Source: Hsuehochloa calcarea (Eukaryota > Streptophyta > Magnoliopsida > Poales > Poaceae). From it: a DNA stretch of 64,000 nt. Below the pieces are notes generated by a model, which did no database searches, was not told the DNA's origin, and saw only the letters and a list, made by a program, of their open reading frames with translations. The position numbers were made by a program, and so were the translations under genes. Location of the stretch: NCBI GenBank assembly GCA_036346395.1, contig JAYEVG010000029.1:19785-83784 (forward strand), read 5' to 3'. Below are positions 22,440-34,197 of the stretch, piece after piece; position 1 is the stretch's first letter; every line of letters begins with the position of its first letter.

Positions 22440-23735
22440 ATGCATGTAGCGCCCTATGGAGGAAGTGTGCTTAGCAGGTAGCGGCACAATGAATACCACC
22501 TTGAGAGAGATGGAATTTTTCAGTCGATCAGTAAGAATGCTCGTAGCCTTACGACAATCGCAGAAATGATACATGTATAATAGGCTCATGAAGGGCCACA
22601 ATTATACTCTCGACGGACACAACTTTGGTCATTAAAGAAGCCTTGTTGTGCCCATAATCGACTAGAACTCTCAAGGATATTCGCGCTAACGGTTTCCACG
22701 TAGAGACTGAAGAAGAGCATGGTAAGGAATAACTGCTCATTACAAAGCGTGACAAAAATAGTAGAATAATAGTATTAGAACGACTTCCTTCATTTGAAAA
22801 TGGGCTATACTACACTAATATTAAGGCATCTACAGCCTATACTGCCCTGAAAACTATATTTAGAAGCTCTAAACCTCTTCTATCTCTAGCATGATAGATT
22901 ATGTCACTTAGGTCTTAGGATGATGAGAAATATAATTAACAATTCACAGGGACATAGTGTCAATTTAAAGAACTTCCCGAATCTTGAAGATTTTGTGTGC
23001 CCTGCATGTACCATCGGGAAACTGACTACTAGACCCTCTACTCTGAAAGTAAAGGACGAAATCCCTGCATTCCTGGACCGTATCCAGGGAGACATTTGCG
23101 GTCCTAAACAGCCCCTGTAAGGGTCATTTAGGTATTTTATGGTGCTTATCGATGCTTCCTCGAAACGGTCGCACGTTTGTTTAATGTCTACGAGAAACCC
23201 CGCTTCTGCAAAGCTAATCTCGTAGATAATTAACATTAAGAATAATTTCCCTTATCATCATGTGAAGTCCACCGAATGGACAACGCCGAGAATTTACTTC
23301 AAGGGCATATGATGATTATTGTGTGAAAATGAGAATTAAAATTGAGCATCCTGCATCGCATGTCCACACCTGAATGGACTAGCGTAATTGTTATTTACCA
23401 ACTACATGTTGTGGACACGCAGATCTCGCACGCAAAGAATCTCATCAATTTTAGACCACCGACATATAACATCCATTCACCTATGCAACTAGCGCAAGGG
23501 TCAACACCGAAAATTTCTCATCTTTGAAGGTTTGGTTGCAAGATTTATGTACCTATACCACCACCACAAAGAAACCGAAATGGGCACTCTCTAAAAACTG
23601 GGATATACGTTGGTTATGAGATCGCATCCATAATCGGTATTTGGACCCCACGACTAGAGATTTGCATGCACCGCTCACGATAGCATATTAGATGAGAATT
23701 ATTTCTCGTCATTAGGGGGAGGAAATCAACCCTTG
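22440..23735 (+). pseudogene. Copia protease/integrase, degenerate (element B)
   Basis: Shifting frames show a protease active-site-like segment near 22480 (gap and stop), the integrase zinc domain (frame 22920-23120 with NFPNLEDFVCPACTIGKL) and the first catalytic acid in QGDICGP (about 23085-23105). The DNAGEF-like segment near 23280 follows. The downstream integrase frame continues to about 23735 with indels. Confidence 0.75.
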
Positions 23736-24639
23736 ATGTAAAATGTCGAGAAATAGAGAAATCCAGAAGACAATTGAAGTCTAGAAGATATTTGAAATCC
23801 ATGCATATGACCCGCGCACTAGTGAAGCAAATAGAGAAGTTTAGAAGACAATTGAAGTCTAGAAGACAATTGCAGTCCAGAAGATAATTGATTTGCAAGC
23901 ATTAGCGAATCAACTGCCTAACCACTTTAGTGATTTGAAGAGCGTGACCAAGTCGCATATGCCTGTACGCAATGCACCGGAGAGGGTTGAAATACCGATG
24001 AAGGTATCCCTAATCCCGTCCTAAGGCCTCTGAAAGGACGAGAACTCCGGCCCCTCGAATCCGAAGTAACCGGGGACGCCTGGTGAAAAAGGATAAGAAG
24101 GACTTGACACAACCGATCACCAAAGTACCCCATAATCGGAAGGGGAGCCAGTTGAGACCTGGCACCGGTATGGAACCTTCAGAAAAGGCATACTAGAATT
24201 GAACATCCCCATGAAGGGAGACATCAGCATGGATGTGTGCGCACACATCGGAGCTGAAAAACTAAAGGGACTTGCCCCGCAATTGAAAGTAGCGGTAAGC
24301 AAATAGAAGCATAAGAAATATCGCCCCTTGAAGACATAGCTATAAACTTTATGATCTTGGGAGAATCTATGAATAAGCCAACAGCCAATGTCGACATTTA
24401 CTTTGCAAAGAAAATTGTCACAATCATCAATCTTGATCCGAGCTCGCACGCTCGTTGAATATAAGAAAAGATCAAATTGAGAAGATTGGAAGAAGGCAAT
24501 AGAAACTGAATTGTTCTCTCTGAATAAAAGAGAGGTGTTTGGGCCTGTAAGCCGCACACCTCCCCATGTGCACCATGTAGGGCATAAGTGGGTATTTGTT
24601 CGAAAGAGAAATGAAAGAAGCAAGGCTCGTTGCACAAGG

Positions 24640-25345
24640 TTTCACTCAACGTCCAGGAGATTGTTATGAAGAAACCTATTCCCCGGTCATGAGCGAAATT
24701 ACCTTTAGATATTTATCTCAATGGCAGTGAACTTGAAGTTAGAAGTGAAATTGATGGATGTGGTAATCAGATACCTTTATGGAAATTTGGCTTGGACATT
24801 TATATGAAGATACCGAATGTATCCTCGTCCCAACCAAGATAGAGCAAATAGAAATCTATGAGTGTGCAACTCGTAAAGTCACCGTATGAATCAAGCAATC
24901 AAAGTGTATCGTGGTATAATCGCTCAAGCGACTTTCTATGCAAGAAAGGCTACACGAACAATGAGAATTATCCCTGTGTATTTATACGACGATCCCAGGA
25001 TGGATTTTGTATAAATCTCAGTGTATAAAGATGATCTGAATATCATTGGAACCTTAGAAGGTATTAAGAAAGCAAGCTCTTACCTGGAGTCAGAGTTCGA
25101 AATAAAAGATTTGGATCAAACCAAATACTGCCTAGGCTTGCAGCTTGAGCATATCCCGGAAGAGATTCTAGTACATCAGCCAACCTACACTCAGAAAGTG
25201 TTGGAGAGGTTTGGTTTTGAAAAGGCATATCCTTCGAAAGTGCCGATGGTCGGGAGATCCTTGCAGCAAGACAAGGACCCGCATGCACCTAAAGAAGAGG
25301 GGAGGAAGTCCGGGACCGAATTCCCATACCGAGTGCAATAGGAGC
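24640..25345 (+). pseudogene. Copia reverse transcriptase (element B)
   Basis: Frame 25021-25341 is clean (KDDLNIIGTLEGIKKASSYL, then SEFEIKDLDQTKYCLGLQLE) and represents the C-terminal half of RT. The N-terminal half (24640-25020) is recognisable only through frameshifts. The catalytic YVDD position corresponds to YKDD in 25024-25035. Confidence 0.8.
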
Positions 25346-25399
25346 ACTCATGTATCTAGCAAACCTGTACTAGACCGGATATTGCATTTGCAAGAAACC

Positions 25400-25993
25400 T
25401 ATTAGCAAGGCATAAAGGCGTAACCTACCAAAAGGCATTGGCAGGGAATCAAAGACGTCTTCCGATACCTCCAAGGAAGCAAAGATCTTGGTCTATTCTA
25501 CAGAAAGAACCAAGACCTTACCATGATTGGCTACGCAGATGCTGGGTACCTGTCAGACCCGCACACAGCTAAATCACAAACAGGCTATGTATTCCTGTGT
25601 GGTGGAACCGCAGTTTCATGGAAATCGTCTAAGCAAAGTCTTGTATCTACTTCGACGAACCACTCAGAAATCATAGCACTATACGAAGCCTCAAGAGAAT
25701 GTTCTTGGCTTCGACGGATGATTCACCACATCCAAAGAATCATGTGGATTGGATCGCACAAACCCCTACCATTATCTATGAAGATAATGCACTTGTGTCG
25801 CCAAGTGCAGATGGGTTATGTGAAGAGTCCCCTTACAAAGCATATCAATCCCAAGTTCTTCTATGCTCATGAAATGCAAAAGATGGACGAAATTAAGGTC
25901 TTGATACTAAGTCATGTGAAAATCTTGCAGATTTATTCACTAAGTCACTTCCAGCGTCTAGTTTTGAAAGATGCATACGTGGAATTGGAATGA
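25400..25993 (+). pseudogene. Copia RNase H (element B)
   Basis: Frame 25523-25993 begins MIGYADAGYLSDPHTAKSQT, the hallmark of copia RNase H (catalytic Asp in YADAD/YADAG). It continues with GGTAVSWKSSKQSLVSTST and the HINPKFFYAHE block. It would remove the RNA template during cDNA synthesis. The region just upstream (to 25400) contains shifted linker residues. Confidence 0.85.
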
Positions 25994-26289
25994 TAAGACT
26001 TAGACAAGTACAGAATTCAGGGGGAGAATCTTCACGAACTCATTATTAAATCTTGAACACGAAGATCAAGTACCCAAAGAATAAATCCCGGAGATTAAAT
26101 GAAATTGGGTGGATTGTACTCTTTTTCCCTTACGAGTTTTTCCTCAAGTTTCTCGGCTAAGGTTTTTGATGAGGCAATTCATGTAACATGCTATAACGCA
26201 TGACATGTACTCTTTCTCCAAATTTTTCCCATCGGGTTTTATGGAGTTTTGACGAGACATGAACATGTTGGATGAGTGTTCAAGGGGAG

Positions 26290-26577
26290 TGTTAGAGCGG
26301 GCCCGGGACTCGGAGAGTCTCGGCCCAATCTGGGCCCAGGACTCCGGAGAGTCCTCGCCCAATTGAACTCCTCATCCCGTAGTCTATAAATAGAGGGTCA
26401 CCCCCCTCTCCCTGTAACCCTAATTGATCCGAAGCAATAAAGCAGACCCTGAAGTCCCGCATATCTCTGTGTTCATTCTATTGTTGTGTTCTTGTGTTCT
26501 TCATCGTTCTTACGATTCTGATCATTGTATACGAGGTACCCGTTCGGACTGGACTCGCCAGCGACGGTTACTCAACA
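26290..26577 (+). repeat. 3' LTR of copia element B
   Basis: 288 bp, TGTTAGAGCGGG to CTCAACA. TATAAATA at 26385-26392. It holds a tandem pair of a roughly 32-bp imperfectly palindromic block around GGACTCCGGAGAGTCC that is single in the 5' LTR. Confidence 0.95.
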
Positions 26578-26582
26578 GGAAG

Positions 26583-26903
26583 CACTCACGGAGCACTATT
26601 TATACTGCATCAATACGCCAATACCCTTCACGTATATTTCTTTGGTCAACAATTAATGTTAGCCTGGCGACATGATCAAATTAACCTCATAGTAGTCTAG
26701 AAATAAAACACACATAACATGGGATTAGTTGATTTTTTTTTAATAAAAAAAAACATGGAATTAGTAGAACACGAACTGCAACCTTCGGCCATAAGATATG
26801 AGTGTCCCACCAGGGGGTTCCGGCGTGGATCTCCAGTCAAATATTCAAAGTTTTTATTGTTTTGCAAGGAAAAACTGTGGGCTGTGAAATAGACAGATCC
26901 ATG
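26583..26903. other. Short unique spacer between copia B and the MULE
   Basis: About 320 bases with T- and A-runs near 26730-26750. Nothing else recognised. Confidence 0.5.
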
Positions 26904-27450
26904 TTTTTTATAGAGTAAATTTTACTTTGGACGATGTAATATTATCATAGTTGTACTTTGCCGGCCCCACTCTTAGCAAATATTTTCTACTTTGCATCAC
27001 CTCTTTTTACCATACGTTGCACTTTGCACCAGGGTAAGGATTTGATCGCCTTGTTCAATGCTCGCCGACGGTGAACAGCGGCGTGGGAGGCGTCGGCAAG
27101 GTACAGAATAGAGAGATGGGATGCAGATGGAGCTAAAAAATGGATCAAAAGCGAAGAAAAATAGCAAGAGCATCGCCGGCACTGGCCATAGCAACGGTGT
27201 CGACGGCACAACGGCTCTCTCTCTATATATTTTTCAGGTTGCTACCACCTCGCCGGTCATGCTTCGCTGCCGGCAAACTCCCCATACGGCTCCCATGTTT
27301 CCCTCTTCTTGATAAGACGTTCTTCTGGTGTAAAGCGAAATAAAAAGTAAGAAGGGATGTGCAAAGTGAAAAAAAATATTCCTTAGGATGGTGCAAAGTG
27401 AAACCATCATAAGGTTACATGTTCCTAAGTAAAATATACTCTTTTTTATA
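26904..27450. mobile_element. Small MULE (Mutator-like), possible Pack-MULE, with 9-bp target duplication
   Basis: TTTTTTATA occurs at 26904-26912 and 27442-27450. Between them the ends are imperfect terminal inverted repeats of about 30 bp: GAGTAAATTTTACTTTGG at the left and, reversed, GAGTATATTTTACTTAGG at the right. Terminal G and a 9-bp duplication are Mutator superfamily traits. The GC-rich interior (about 27045-27310) differs from the AT-rich ends and includes a CTCTCTATATATTTTTCAG stretch resembling an intron end, so a captured gene fragment is possible; its source is not recognised. No transposase is present. Confidence 0.75.
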
Positions 27451-28671
27451 CTTGTCATCTAAAAATAGAAAACAAGTGCTGTTTCATTCCAGGTTTTCAA
27501 CAATAATCTACACATAAGTGTATAAAACCATTCATGCATGTTTTATGATCTCAATAAAAGTTCTTTTGTTTTTGAGAGGCCACTTAAATCTTAATCATTT
27601 GGATCAATGCATGTCCAGATCAGCACCTCCTAGAGCCTTGTAAAGTCTGAATGTCTGATTTTGTGGTAGTGAGCACACTGAGCAAACAGAGGCGACCGAC
27701 CGCTAGTTTTACACAAGCTTCTTGGGATGTACTACCACCAACTCTTTTTTAGCCTCAGCATGGGAATGCACAGATCAATTAAGGCGCACATGAAGGGGAG
27801 TAGTTAGCTTGAAATTGGCCTCCGGTTCCCGAACTTGATTCCGATTAAAAGAACCATGATCAGAATGAAGCACGATTTGACTCGGTTCGTCGGAACATGA
27901 GCTTGCTAACTAAACAAATCGATATGTTTTACATGTTGATTATTCAGTGGGATCACAAGGACAATATGGAAATTGAAGCTAGGAGAACGGACGGGTGATC
28001 ATAGGAAACGAGTGCGATTCGTTTCCTGCGTTCATGCGTTGCCGGGAGATCTGCATTTTCTGACATTAAAAAAAAAATCAGAAATATGGAGTCACACAGT
28101 TTTTTTTTTAATTCAGAATAATCGGATCAATGTTACAGGTACAGCGGCAAGATCAACACCACCAGCAGACTCACATAATTTTCAACTAATGCAAATTTGG
28201 CAAAGTAAAAAATAAGCAGCATAGAACCAATAGCTAGAGGACATCAATCTTATAATAGCATATCTTAGTTATGGGGATGAACTAGTAGTCACATATATTT
28301 GGGCATTTGGCCACTTCCGACAGAGCAATTAGGCGTCGGGAAGCCGTACTGTTAGCTTTCTAAATAAACATATACGCATGCATCAATGCATGTCTTAAGA
28401 TTTACGCGGTTAATTCCACCTCCTATTGCAGCATTGCTCCATCCATCCATCCAATATTGCATCGATCGTCCATGGCTTAATTTCTAAAGCGGCACTCCAA
28501 TTCGATCGTATCTACGCACTTCTTAGCTAGATCAAGGCGCGGACATGTTGGAAACTTGGGATGCTAGGATATCGATATAGCATGCGGCCGGCCGGCCGGC
28601 AACGTGTCCGGCACATTACGAGAGTTAATTGGTTGCCGGCCGGGATATCGCACGCGCCAAGAACACACAAT
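27451..28671. other. Unique spacer; no gene recognised
   Basis: About 1.2 kb of mixed composition. A GGCCGGCCGGCCGG run lies near 28586. Open frames are short and featureless. Confidence 0.45.
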
Positions 28672-28674
28672 CAC

Positions 28675-28982
28675 TACTTTAAAAATGGTTTTTAGAGACG
28701 GTCCTAGAACGTCGCCACAGATGGTTTTGTAGGCTGTTTGAGTTTATAGGTTAGTAATAATATGAGATCATCACAAACGGTTTTCGAATCGTCTGTAATG
28801 CATACTATCACGCATGCTATTGACTCGTAATCGCTCGTGATAGTCAATGTGATAGTTGACTATCACAAACGGTTTGTAGATGAAATCGTCTGTGATAGCT
28901 GATGTATCACAGACGAGTTGTAGATGAAATCGTCTGTGATATCTAATGTATCACATACGATTTCATCTACAAACCATTTATA
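28675..28982. repeat. Left subterminal repeats of the CACTA element
   Basis: Several copies of CACAAACGGTT/CACAGACGAG and their complements AATCGTCTGTGAT, often as head-to-head pairs; in En/Spm such motifs bind the element's own DNA-binding protein. Confidence 0.8.
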
Positions 28983-29018
28983 ATGACTCTTCTCTATGAA
29001 GTCTCTATGCAAATACGC

Positions 29019-29026
<8 letters not shown>

Positions 29027-29100
<74 letters not shown>
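29027..29100. repeat. (TA)n then (GA)n microsatellite
   Basis: About 26 TA units (29027-29078) pass into about 11 GA units (29079-29100). Confidence 0.95.
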
Positions 29101-29102
29101 CA

Positions 29103-29322
29103 AGTAATTGGACGTTATTATGTTCAGAAAATGGCATAGACACACAGGTACTCCGACTGGGAAGTGTCATCATGTATCAACATCCAACCATAGAACCACA
29201 TCTCATGACCAACATCATACTCCGACAAGTTCTATGGTTGGTCGTTGATACATGATGCCACTTCCCAGTCGGAGTACCTACGCGTCCACGCTATTTTCTG
29301 AACATAGCGACGTCCAATTACT
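29103..29322. repeat. Foldback: two 94-bp complementary arms with 32-base loop
   Basis: Arm 1 (29103-29196) and arm 2 (29229-29322) are the same length and pair without gaps at about 82 of 94 positions. Conserved stretches include GGTACTCCGACTGGGAAGTG. Most mismatches are transitions, some of which would be G-U pairs in RNA. A transcript through it would form a long imperfect hairpin. Confidence 0.93.
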
Positions 29323-29542
29323 GATCGATGACATTCAGGTAACTGGATGTTCACGTGCTCTCCTGACAACCATGCTTCTTGAAGTTGCCTATGGCTACTA
29401 TCTCATCCTCCGCATGCTGCGTGGACGACCCCCCTGAAAGTCGCTGGGAACTATGAATTACACACACACGCACACACACAGAAATAATATTAAGCAGGTT
29501 TTAAAGACACAAGCAATCACTGCTTGTGAGACTTTATATAGA

Positions 29543-30121
29543 ACCCACTCATATCATCCAACCATCTCAAAACACCCGAAAGTGGCCCACATCATTCATC
29601 ACCCACATCATAGAGCAAGGGGAGTAAAAGGGATAGAGAGTAAAGGGGAGTAGTTACCCAGTGCAACCGGCAAATCAACCACCGGTAGTAACTCACCACA
29701 TCCATCTCTTGCATATATGCATAAGAAACAACAACCCACATCAGTAAACAAGCCAAACTCAAACCCAAAAACTGAAGCAACAGAGAATGAAATTTTTTGT
29801 ATGTGTAAAGACTGGTGTTTTGTCCCATCCGAATTAACCATATCTCATGAACCAATATCATACACAGAGAACCCACCCATATCATCCAACCATCACAGAA
29901 AACCCACCATAGCCCACATCATTCATCACCCACATCACAAAGTAAGGAGAGGGAAAGTGATATATAGAGAGTAAAGGGGAGTAGTTACCTCAGTGCAACC
30001 GGCAAATTGACCACCGGCAGTAGATCACCACATCCATCTCCTGCATGTATGCATAAGCAACAACAACCCACATCAGTAAACAAGTCAAACTCAAACAAAA
30101 AACTGAAGCAATAGAGAATGA
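29543..30121. repeat. Direct repeat of about 250 bp
   Basis: Copy 1 is 29543-29790 and copy 2 is 29871-30121. Both begin ACCCACYCATATCATCC and end ACTGAAGCAAYAGAGAATGA. They differ by scattered substitutions and small indels. No coding sequence is conserved between them. Confidence 0.9.
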
Positions 30122-30639
30122 CGAGGTAGCCGAGGGAGATCGGTGGAGAGGTCGAAGAGGGGAAGGCAGATCCGACGGCGGGGAGGTGGATTTTGCGGGG
30201 GAGGGTGGAGGTCGAGTGGACTGGCTTCCGCGGTGGCGTCACTGTAGTTGTGTCATGATAGTGACACTGCATAAGACACTATTATCGTAAGAGTGTATTT
30301 TGCAGTGAACCGTGGTGTCACAACCAGTGGCAACGGGAAGAAGGGTGGCGTCAGGGAGAAGGCACAACTTGGGGGCAACCGTCGGGGAGGAGGCTTCGGG
30401 CAGCGGCGGCGAGGTCGGGGGAACTCGGGTGGGGAGGGGAACGGGCGAGACTAAGGGCGCTGTGGAGTGACGAGTTAGGGCGCAAACTCTAGCAGACTCC
30501 TATTAATAAAGGAATATCACATACGGTTCTATAATGGAACCGTCTGTTATAATATTCATACATAAATGCAAATTTAGAGGTACATATATTCACATATTAG
30601 TAAAGAATTATATATGAATATTTACTAAAACTATGTTAA

Positions 30640-31739
30640 AACTGATAATTTTACGGCAAGTAGTTAAACACATCTCTAAAGAACTTGGTATACTCATGCA
30701 TAATCCTGTAGTCGTCGCTGCAGAAGACGACGTAGTCATCCTACCATTCCATCACGCCGCAATCGGTGCTCGAGCAAAGGTGGTCGTCCTTCACAGCGCC
30801 TACACCCGGCCTAGCAGCCCGACCATCTTCTTCCACGCCGCTTCCTGGACTATGCCCGCAGCGAGCCTTCGGCACCGCCTGTACTTCCGGTTGGTCCTCT
30901 TGGCTATCTCACACCCGCCGCTAGCTCGCTCGCCCTCGACTCGGCTAATGTAGCGCTTCCCAACGCCACACGTCTCGTTGGCCGTGTAATGGAGGAGGCC
31001 GAGCACGTAGATCACGGCCTTGTGGCCGATGACGGCCGCCAGTTCAAGGAACACGAGGTCGCACTGCATGTCTTGAGGCACGAAGACAAGCGCGAGGCCG
31101 ACGATGAAGCAGGCCTTTGGGTTGCCGGCGTTGGCCAGGTGGTTGACGACAGGGAGGTAGCGCACGTTGTCCTACGACTTCATCACCTCCTCCCGCTCCA
31201 GCGCCACGCGCCTCCCCACGGTGCGCTCCTTGGACGCCTTGTACATGGCCTTACAACTTTAAAATTAAAAGCTAGGACAAATTAAGGTCATTGTTACTAG
31301 TCAAATTTAGTTCAGAACTGGATCGATCTTGGACACAAAATAAAATCAACACGAGATTATTTTGCGCTGTATCAACTGATACAACTTTTTTGGTTTTTCT
31401 CATTTTATAGATATTCAGAGGAATTACAATCAGGTTCTCTATCGGAACCCGAACCCGAAACGAATACCTGAAGTTTTCTGATAATTAACTAGGATATGAT
31501 ACACTACAGTCATCTTCAGAAAACTAACAAAAACCGAACAGAATGTTAACTTCTTCAGACCTACCAAAAATAAAAGAACAAAATACGTACGTGGCTCGTA
31601 GGCTGCAGAGGTCAGCAATGGACTGAGGAGAGCTCGCAGCCACGAGGTCGACGATGTGGATGACAACATCGTGAGGAAAAGCGATGTCGATCGCCAACCT
31701 CCTCGCCTTGGTCCGCGCCATCATGCTCCGCGTGCTCAC
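30640..31739 (-). pseudogene. F-box family gene copy captured by the CACTA element (two exons, broken)
   Basis: Exon 1 (about 31739-31591) encodes an F-box-like N-terminus (FPHDVVIHIVDLVAASS, ADLCSLRAT) and ends at a good donor (CAC|GTACGT). After an intron of about 335 bases, exon 2 (from 31256) reads CKAMYKASKERTVGRRVALE, then an AGNPKACF...GHKAVIYVLGLL segment like the Sel1-type middle of grass F-box proteins of the At1g67623-like kind. It goes on to GKRYISRVEGE, TNRKYRRCRRL and a C-terminal FCSDDYRIMHEYTKFF. Breaks: an in-frame TAG soon after EREEVMKS and a frameshift before the C-terminal block. The preserved intron shows capture at DNA level. Such proteins are putative SCF ubiquitin ligase adaptors; this copy should not make one. 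Family naming is from memory of the domain pattern. Confidence 0.7.
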
Positions 31740-31844
31740 TATGGCGCGCGATGATCATTCTTCTAAAATGTCGAAGAGACGCATCGTACGTAACGTCGGT
31801 GCGCAAGATGAAGAGACGCATCGTGCGGGATCCGAAAGATTGAA

Positions 31845-32870
31845 TTATCATAGACGGTTATATTTGAAAATCGTATGTGAAGTATGTAATCACAGACGGT
31901 TCTTATTAAAAACCGTATATGATGAGCTCTCCAGCTTCAGTTGTTAACATAGAAAAATGAGTGTCAACCGTATTTATGAAAAATAATTTCTGAAAATACG
32001 GTGATGCTTTGGTTACCAACGATTTATTAGGAATAGATTCTAATAAATTCTATCTGCCGGACTTTCATTTTTATTCGTTTATTTAATTTTGCCACAAGTT
32101 TTTAATTAAATCTATAAATAACCATCACAAGGGCGCGTAGAACTATGAAAAAATCACTCAAAAAATTCCCATCTTTTCTTACTTCTATTTCTTCTTAAAG
32201 TTCTCATCTCGATGCCTACCATTCTAGTTAGCTAGTAAGATAAAATTCACGTAACAAATTGACTTTTGAACCACCGTGCATGGAAAGAACAAAATCCGTG
32301 GATGATCGATCAACTACTTCAATTTAGGTGGTCGGAAAGTCAATTTGGTTTATGAAAATTGGTAGAAGATCATATCCCTGTGATCATGTGAGCATTTCAC
32401 TGTCTATAATGTGTAACTTTCGATCGATCGATCATGTGAAGTACTTCTGCATTCTTCTGTTGATCAGAAGTTATACGTCACAGTGAAGTTACACATGATA
32501 CGCAACAAGGTGCCTACCAGATTACATATCTTCTGCTTTCTTCTGTTAGGGAAATCAGTTTCAATTCGACCACTTTAAAATATCAATCTGGCCCGATCAG
32601 GAGTGGTCGAAATCAGCTAATCAATTGTTTCTAATTACAGACGGTTCCAATAAATAACCGTATGTGAATTTAGTAGTATCACAGTTCAGAACCGTCTGTG
32701 ATACTTTACAGACGATTTTCAACATGAACCGTCTGTTATATTTACTTATTCACATGTGATTTTTAGCGCAGTCAGTAACACAGACGGTCGTTAAACTAAA
32801 ACCGTTCGTGATTGTATTTAATATCATCGATTTTGGTCAATCGATGCATTTCTTTTTTTTTTTTTGCAGT
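31845..32870. repeat. Right arm of the CACTA element with subterminal repeats
   Basis: Motif copies (ATAGACGGTT, CACAGACGGTTC, AACCGTATGTGA, AACCGTCTGTGAT) cluster at 31850-31925 and 32635-32815. Between them (about 31930-32630) is AT-rich DNA with an inverted pair of sequences around ATCACATG/CATGTGA, and nothing coding. Confidence 0.75.
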
Positions 32871-32874
32871 AGTG

Positions 32875-33904
32875 CGTGCATGCATGCATAATGCTTCCGT
32901 ACCGCGGCTAGTGTGACGGTTGAAGTTAAATGATTTCTGTCGTCTCAATTACTCTCCCGTCTCCGCACGGCCACTAGTTCTAATGGAAGAATCGATTCAT
33001 GTTCCCGTGATGACTAGTTTAATTTTGTTGTCCACTGGTTCTAAGAATCAATTCGAGTTCTCATGATGACTAGTTTGATTTTGCAGTGTCCGGGCCTGAT
33101 TTTACTTCCTGTACGCACTGGGCTATCAGCTCAATTTAATCGTTCGTGTGTACGCTTGAATCAATATAGTTCGATTTATATATTCTACCAATTAATTCGA
33201 TCGCTTGAATCAATATAGTTCAAACACCGAGCAGCTGCTCCCTGGCGGGAGTACCCCGCCTCTTTACTAGTAGTACTCCAATTGTTCGACCAAAGTTAAC
33301 CTTGATCCATGTACTAGTATACATTCTGGTCATCTCTAAATAGTTGTTTCGCTGTCTCAGCATTTTTTTGTGCACCAGCTACCCACCACGCCACCACCGC
33401 CACAGTACATATACACTGATACGCCCCGTTCAATTCGCGGTACTTGGTTAGGAGATGTCAGCGTTGCAAAACTTGACCGCGCGCGTCCGTCACCCGCGAT
33501 GCGCGAGCGGCCGTGCCGTACGTGCGCGAGTGCAGCCGTGCGTGAATAAAGCGGAAAGGGTGTACCGCATGCTGGGAGCTAGGATTTTTAAGGCATCTAG
33601 TGCGCTGCGCTTGATCGATCGTCTAGTCTAATTTGGTCATATCACCCGGATCGAAAGAAGTGTATCAACTCATTTATCTATCTATCCATCTATCTATTAT
33701 ATTATTAGAATGATAGAAAAAGAAGTTACTGTATTCACTCTCAAAAGTTAGAAATTTTCACATTAATCGATAAAAAAAGAAAGAAAAAATATCTGCACCA
33801 TTGATTATAGTGGATCCATATTATAACGATATATATTAAACGAAAGGATCCATATCAAGTACAATAGAGAAAATAAGAGTCCATCTCATAAAAATAATTA
33901 AAAT
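32875..33904. other. Unique spacer; no gene recognised
   Basis: About 1 kb. It contains direct repeats such as CTTGAATCAATATAGTTC (near 33156 and 33206) and a TCTATCTATC run near 33675. No reading frame of interest. Confidence 0.45.
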
Positions 33905-34127
33905 TCAAAATAAAAAATAAAATAAAATTAGCAATTCAATTTTGTTACAAATTTCTAAGTAAAATCACTATATAAACATAATTCGAAATAAAAATGTTAA
34001 AAATAGTAATTGCATTAATATACAAATTCCAACAAAAAATAACTAGGATTTGCAATAAAAAATAAAATAAAATTAGCAAATTGATTTTGATACGAATTTC
34101 AAAGTTAAATCACCAATAATTGTAATT

Positions 34128-34129
<2 letters not shown>

Positions 34130-34195
<66 letters not shown>
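34130..34195. repeat. (TA)n microsatellite
   Basis: About 33 TA units directly left of the MITE; a shorter TA run lies to its right (34439-34454). Confidence 0.95.

Positions 34196-34197
<2 letters not shown>

Larger units (their letters stand above)
19638..26582 (+). mobile_element. Ty1/copia element B, complete with both LTRs and GGAAG target duplication
   Basis: The element spans 19643-26577 and is flanked by GGAAG (19638-19642 and 26578-26582). Order: 5' LTR, PBS, GC-rich leader, gag, protease/integrase, RT, RNase H, polypurine tract CAAGGGGAG (26281-26289), 3' LTR. The 6.9-kb length is a little above the copia norm because of the leader block. Coding regions are interrupted, although RT and RNase H have long intact stretches. 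Confidence 0.95.
28672..32874. mobile_element. Non-autonomous CACTA (En/Spm) element carrying a captured F-box gene
   Basis: The left end is CACTACTTTAAAAATGG and the right end, reversed, CACTACTGCAAAAAAA. Both ends are followed by subterminal copies of (A)TCACAGACGGTT and its complement, the same motif as in the CACTA element starting at 51338. Inside are a TA/GA microsatellite, a 94-bp-arm foldback, a 250-bp direct repeat, and a two-exon F-box gene copy on the minus strand. No transposase is present, so movement would need an autonomous relative. No matching 3-bp target duplication is visible (AAT left, CGT right), so the two ends could come from different copies. Confidence 0.7.

Noticed and set aside
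29453..29885. Short frames in the CACTA direct-repeat region
   Set aside because: They differ between the two repeat copies and carry no domain.
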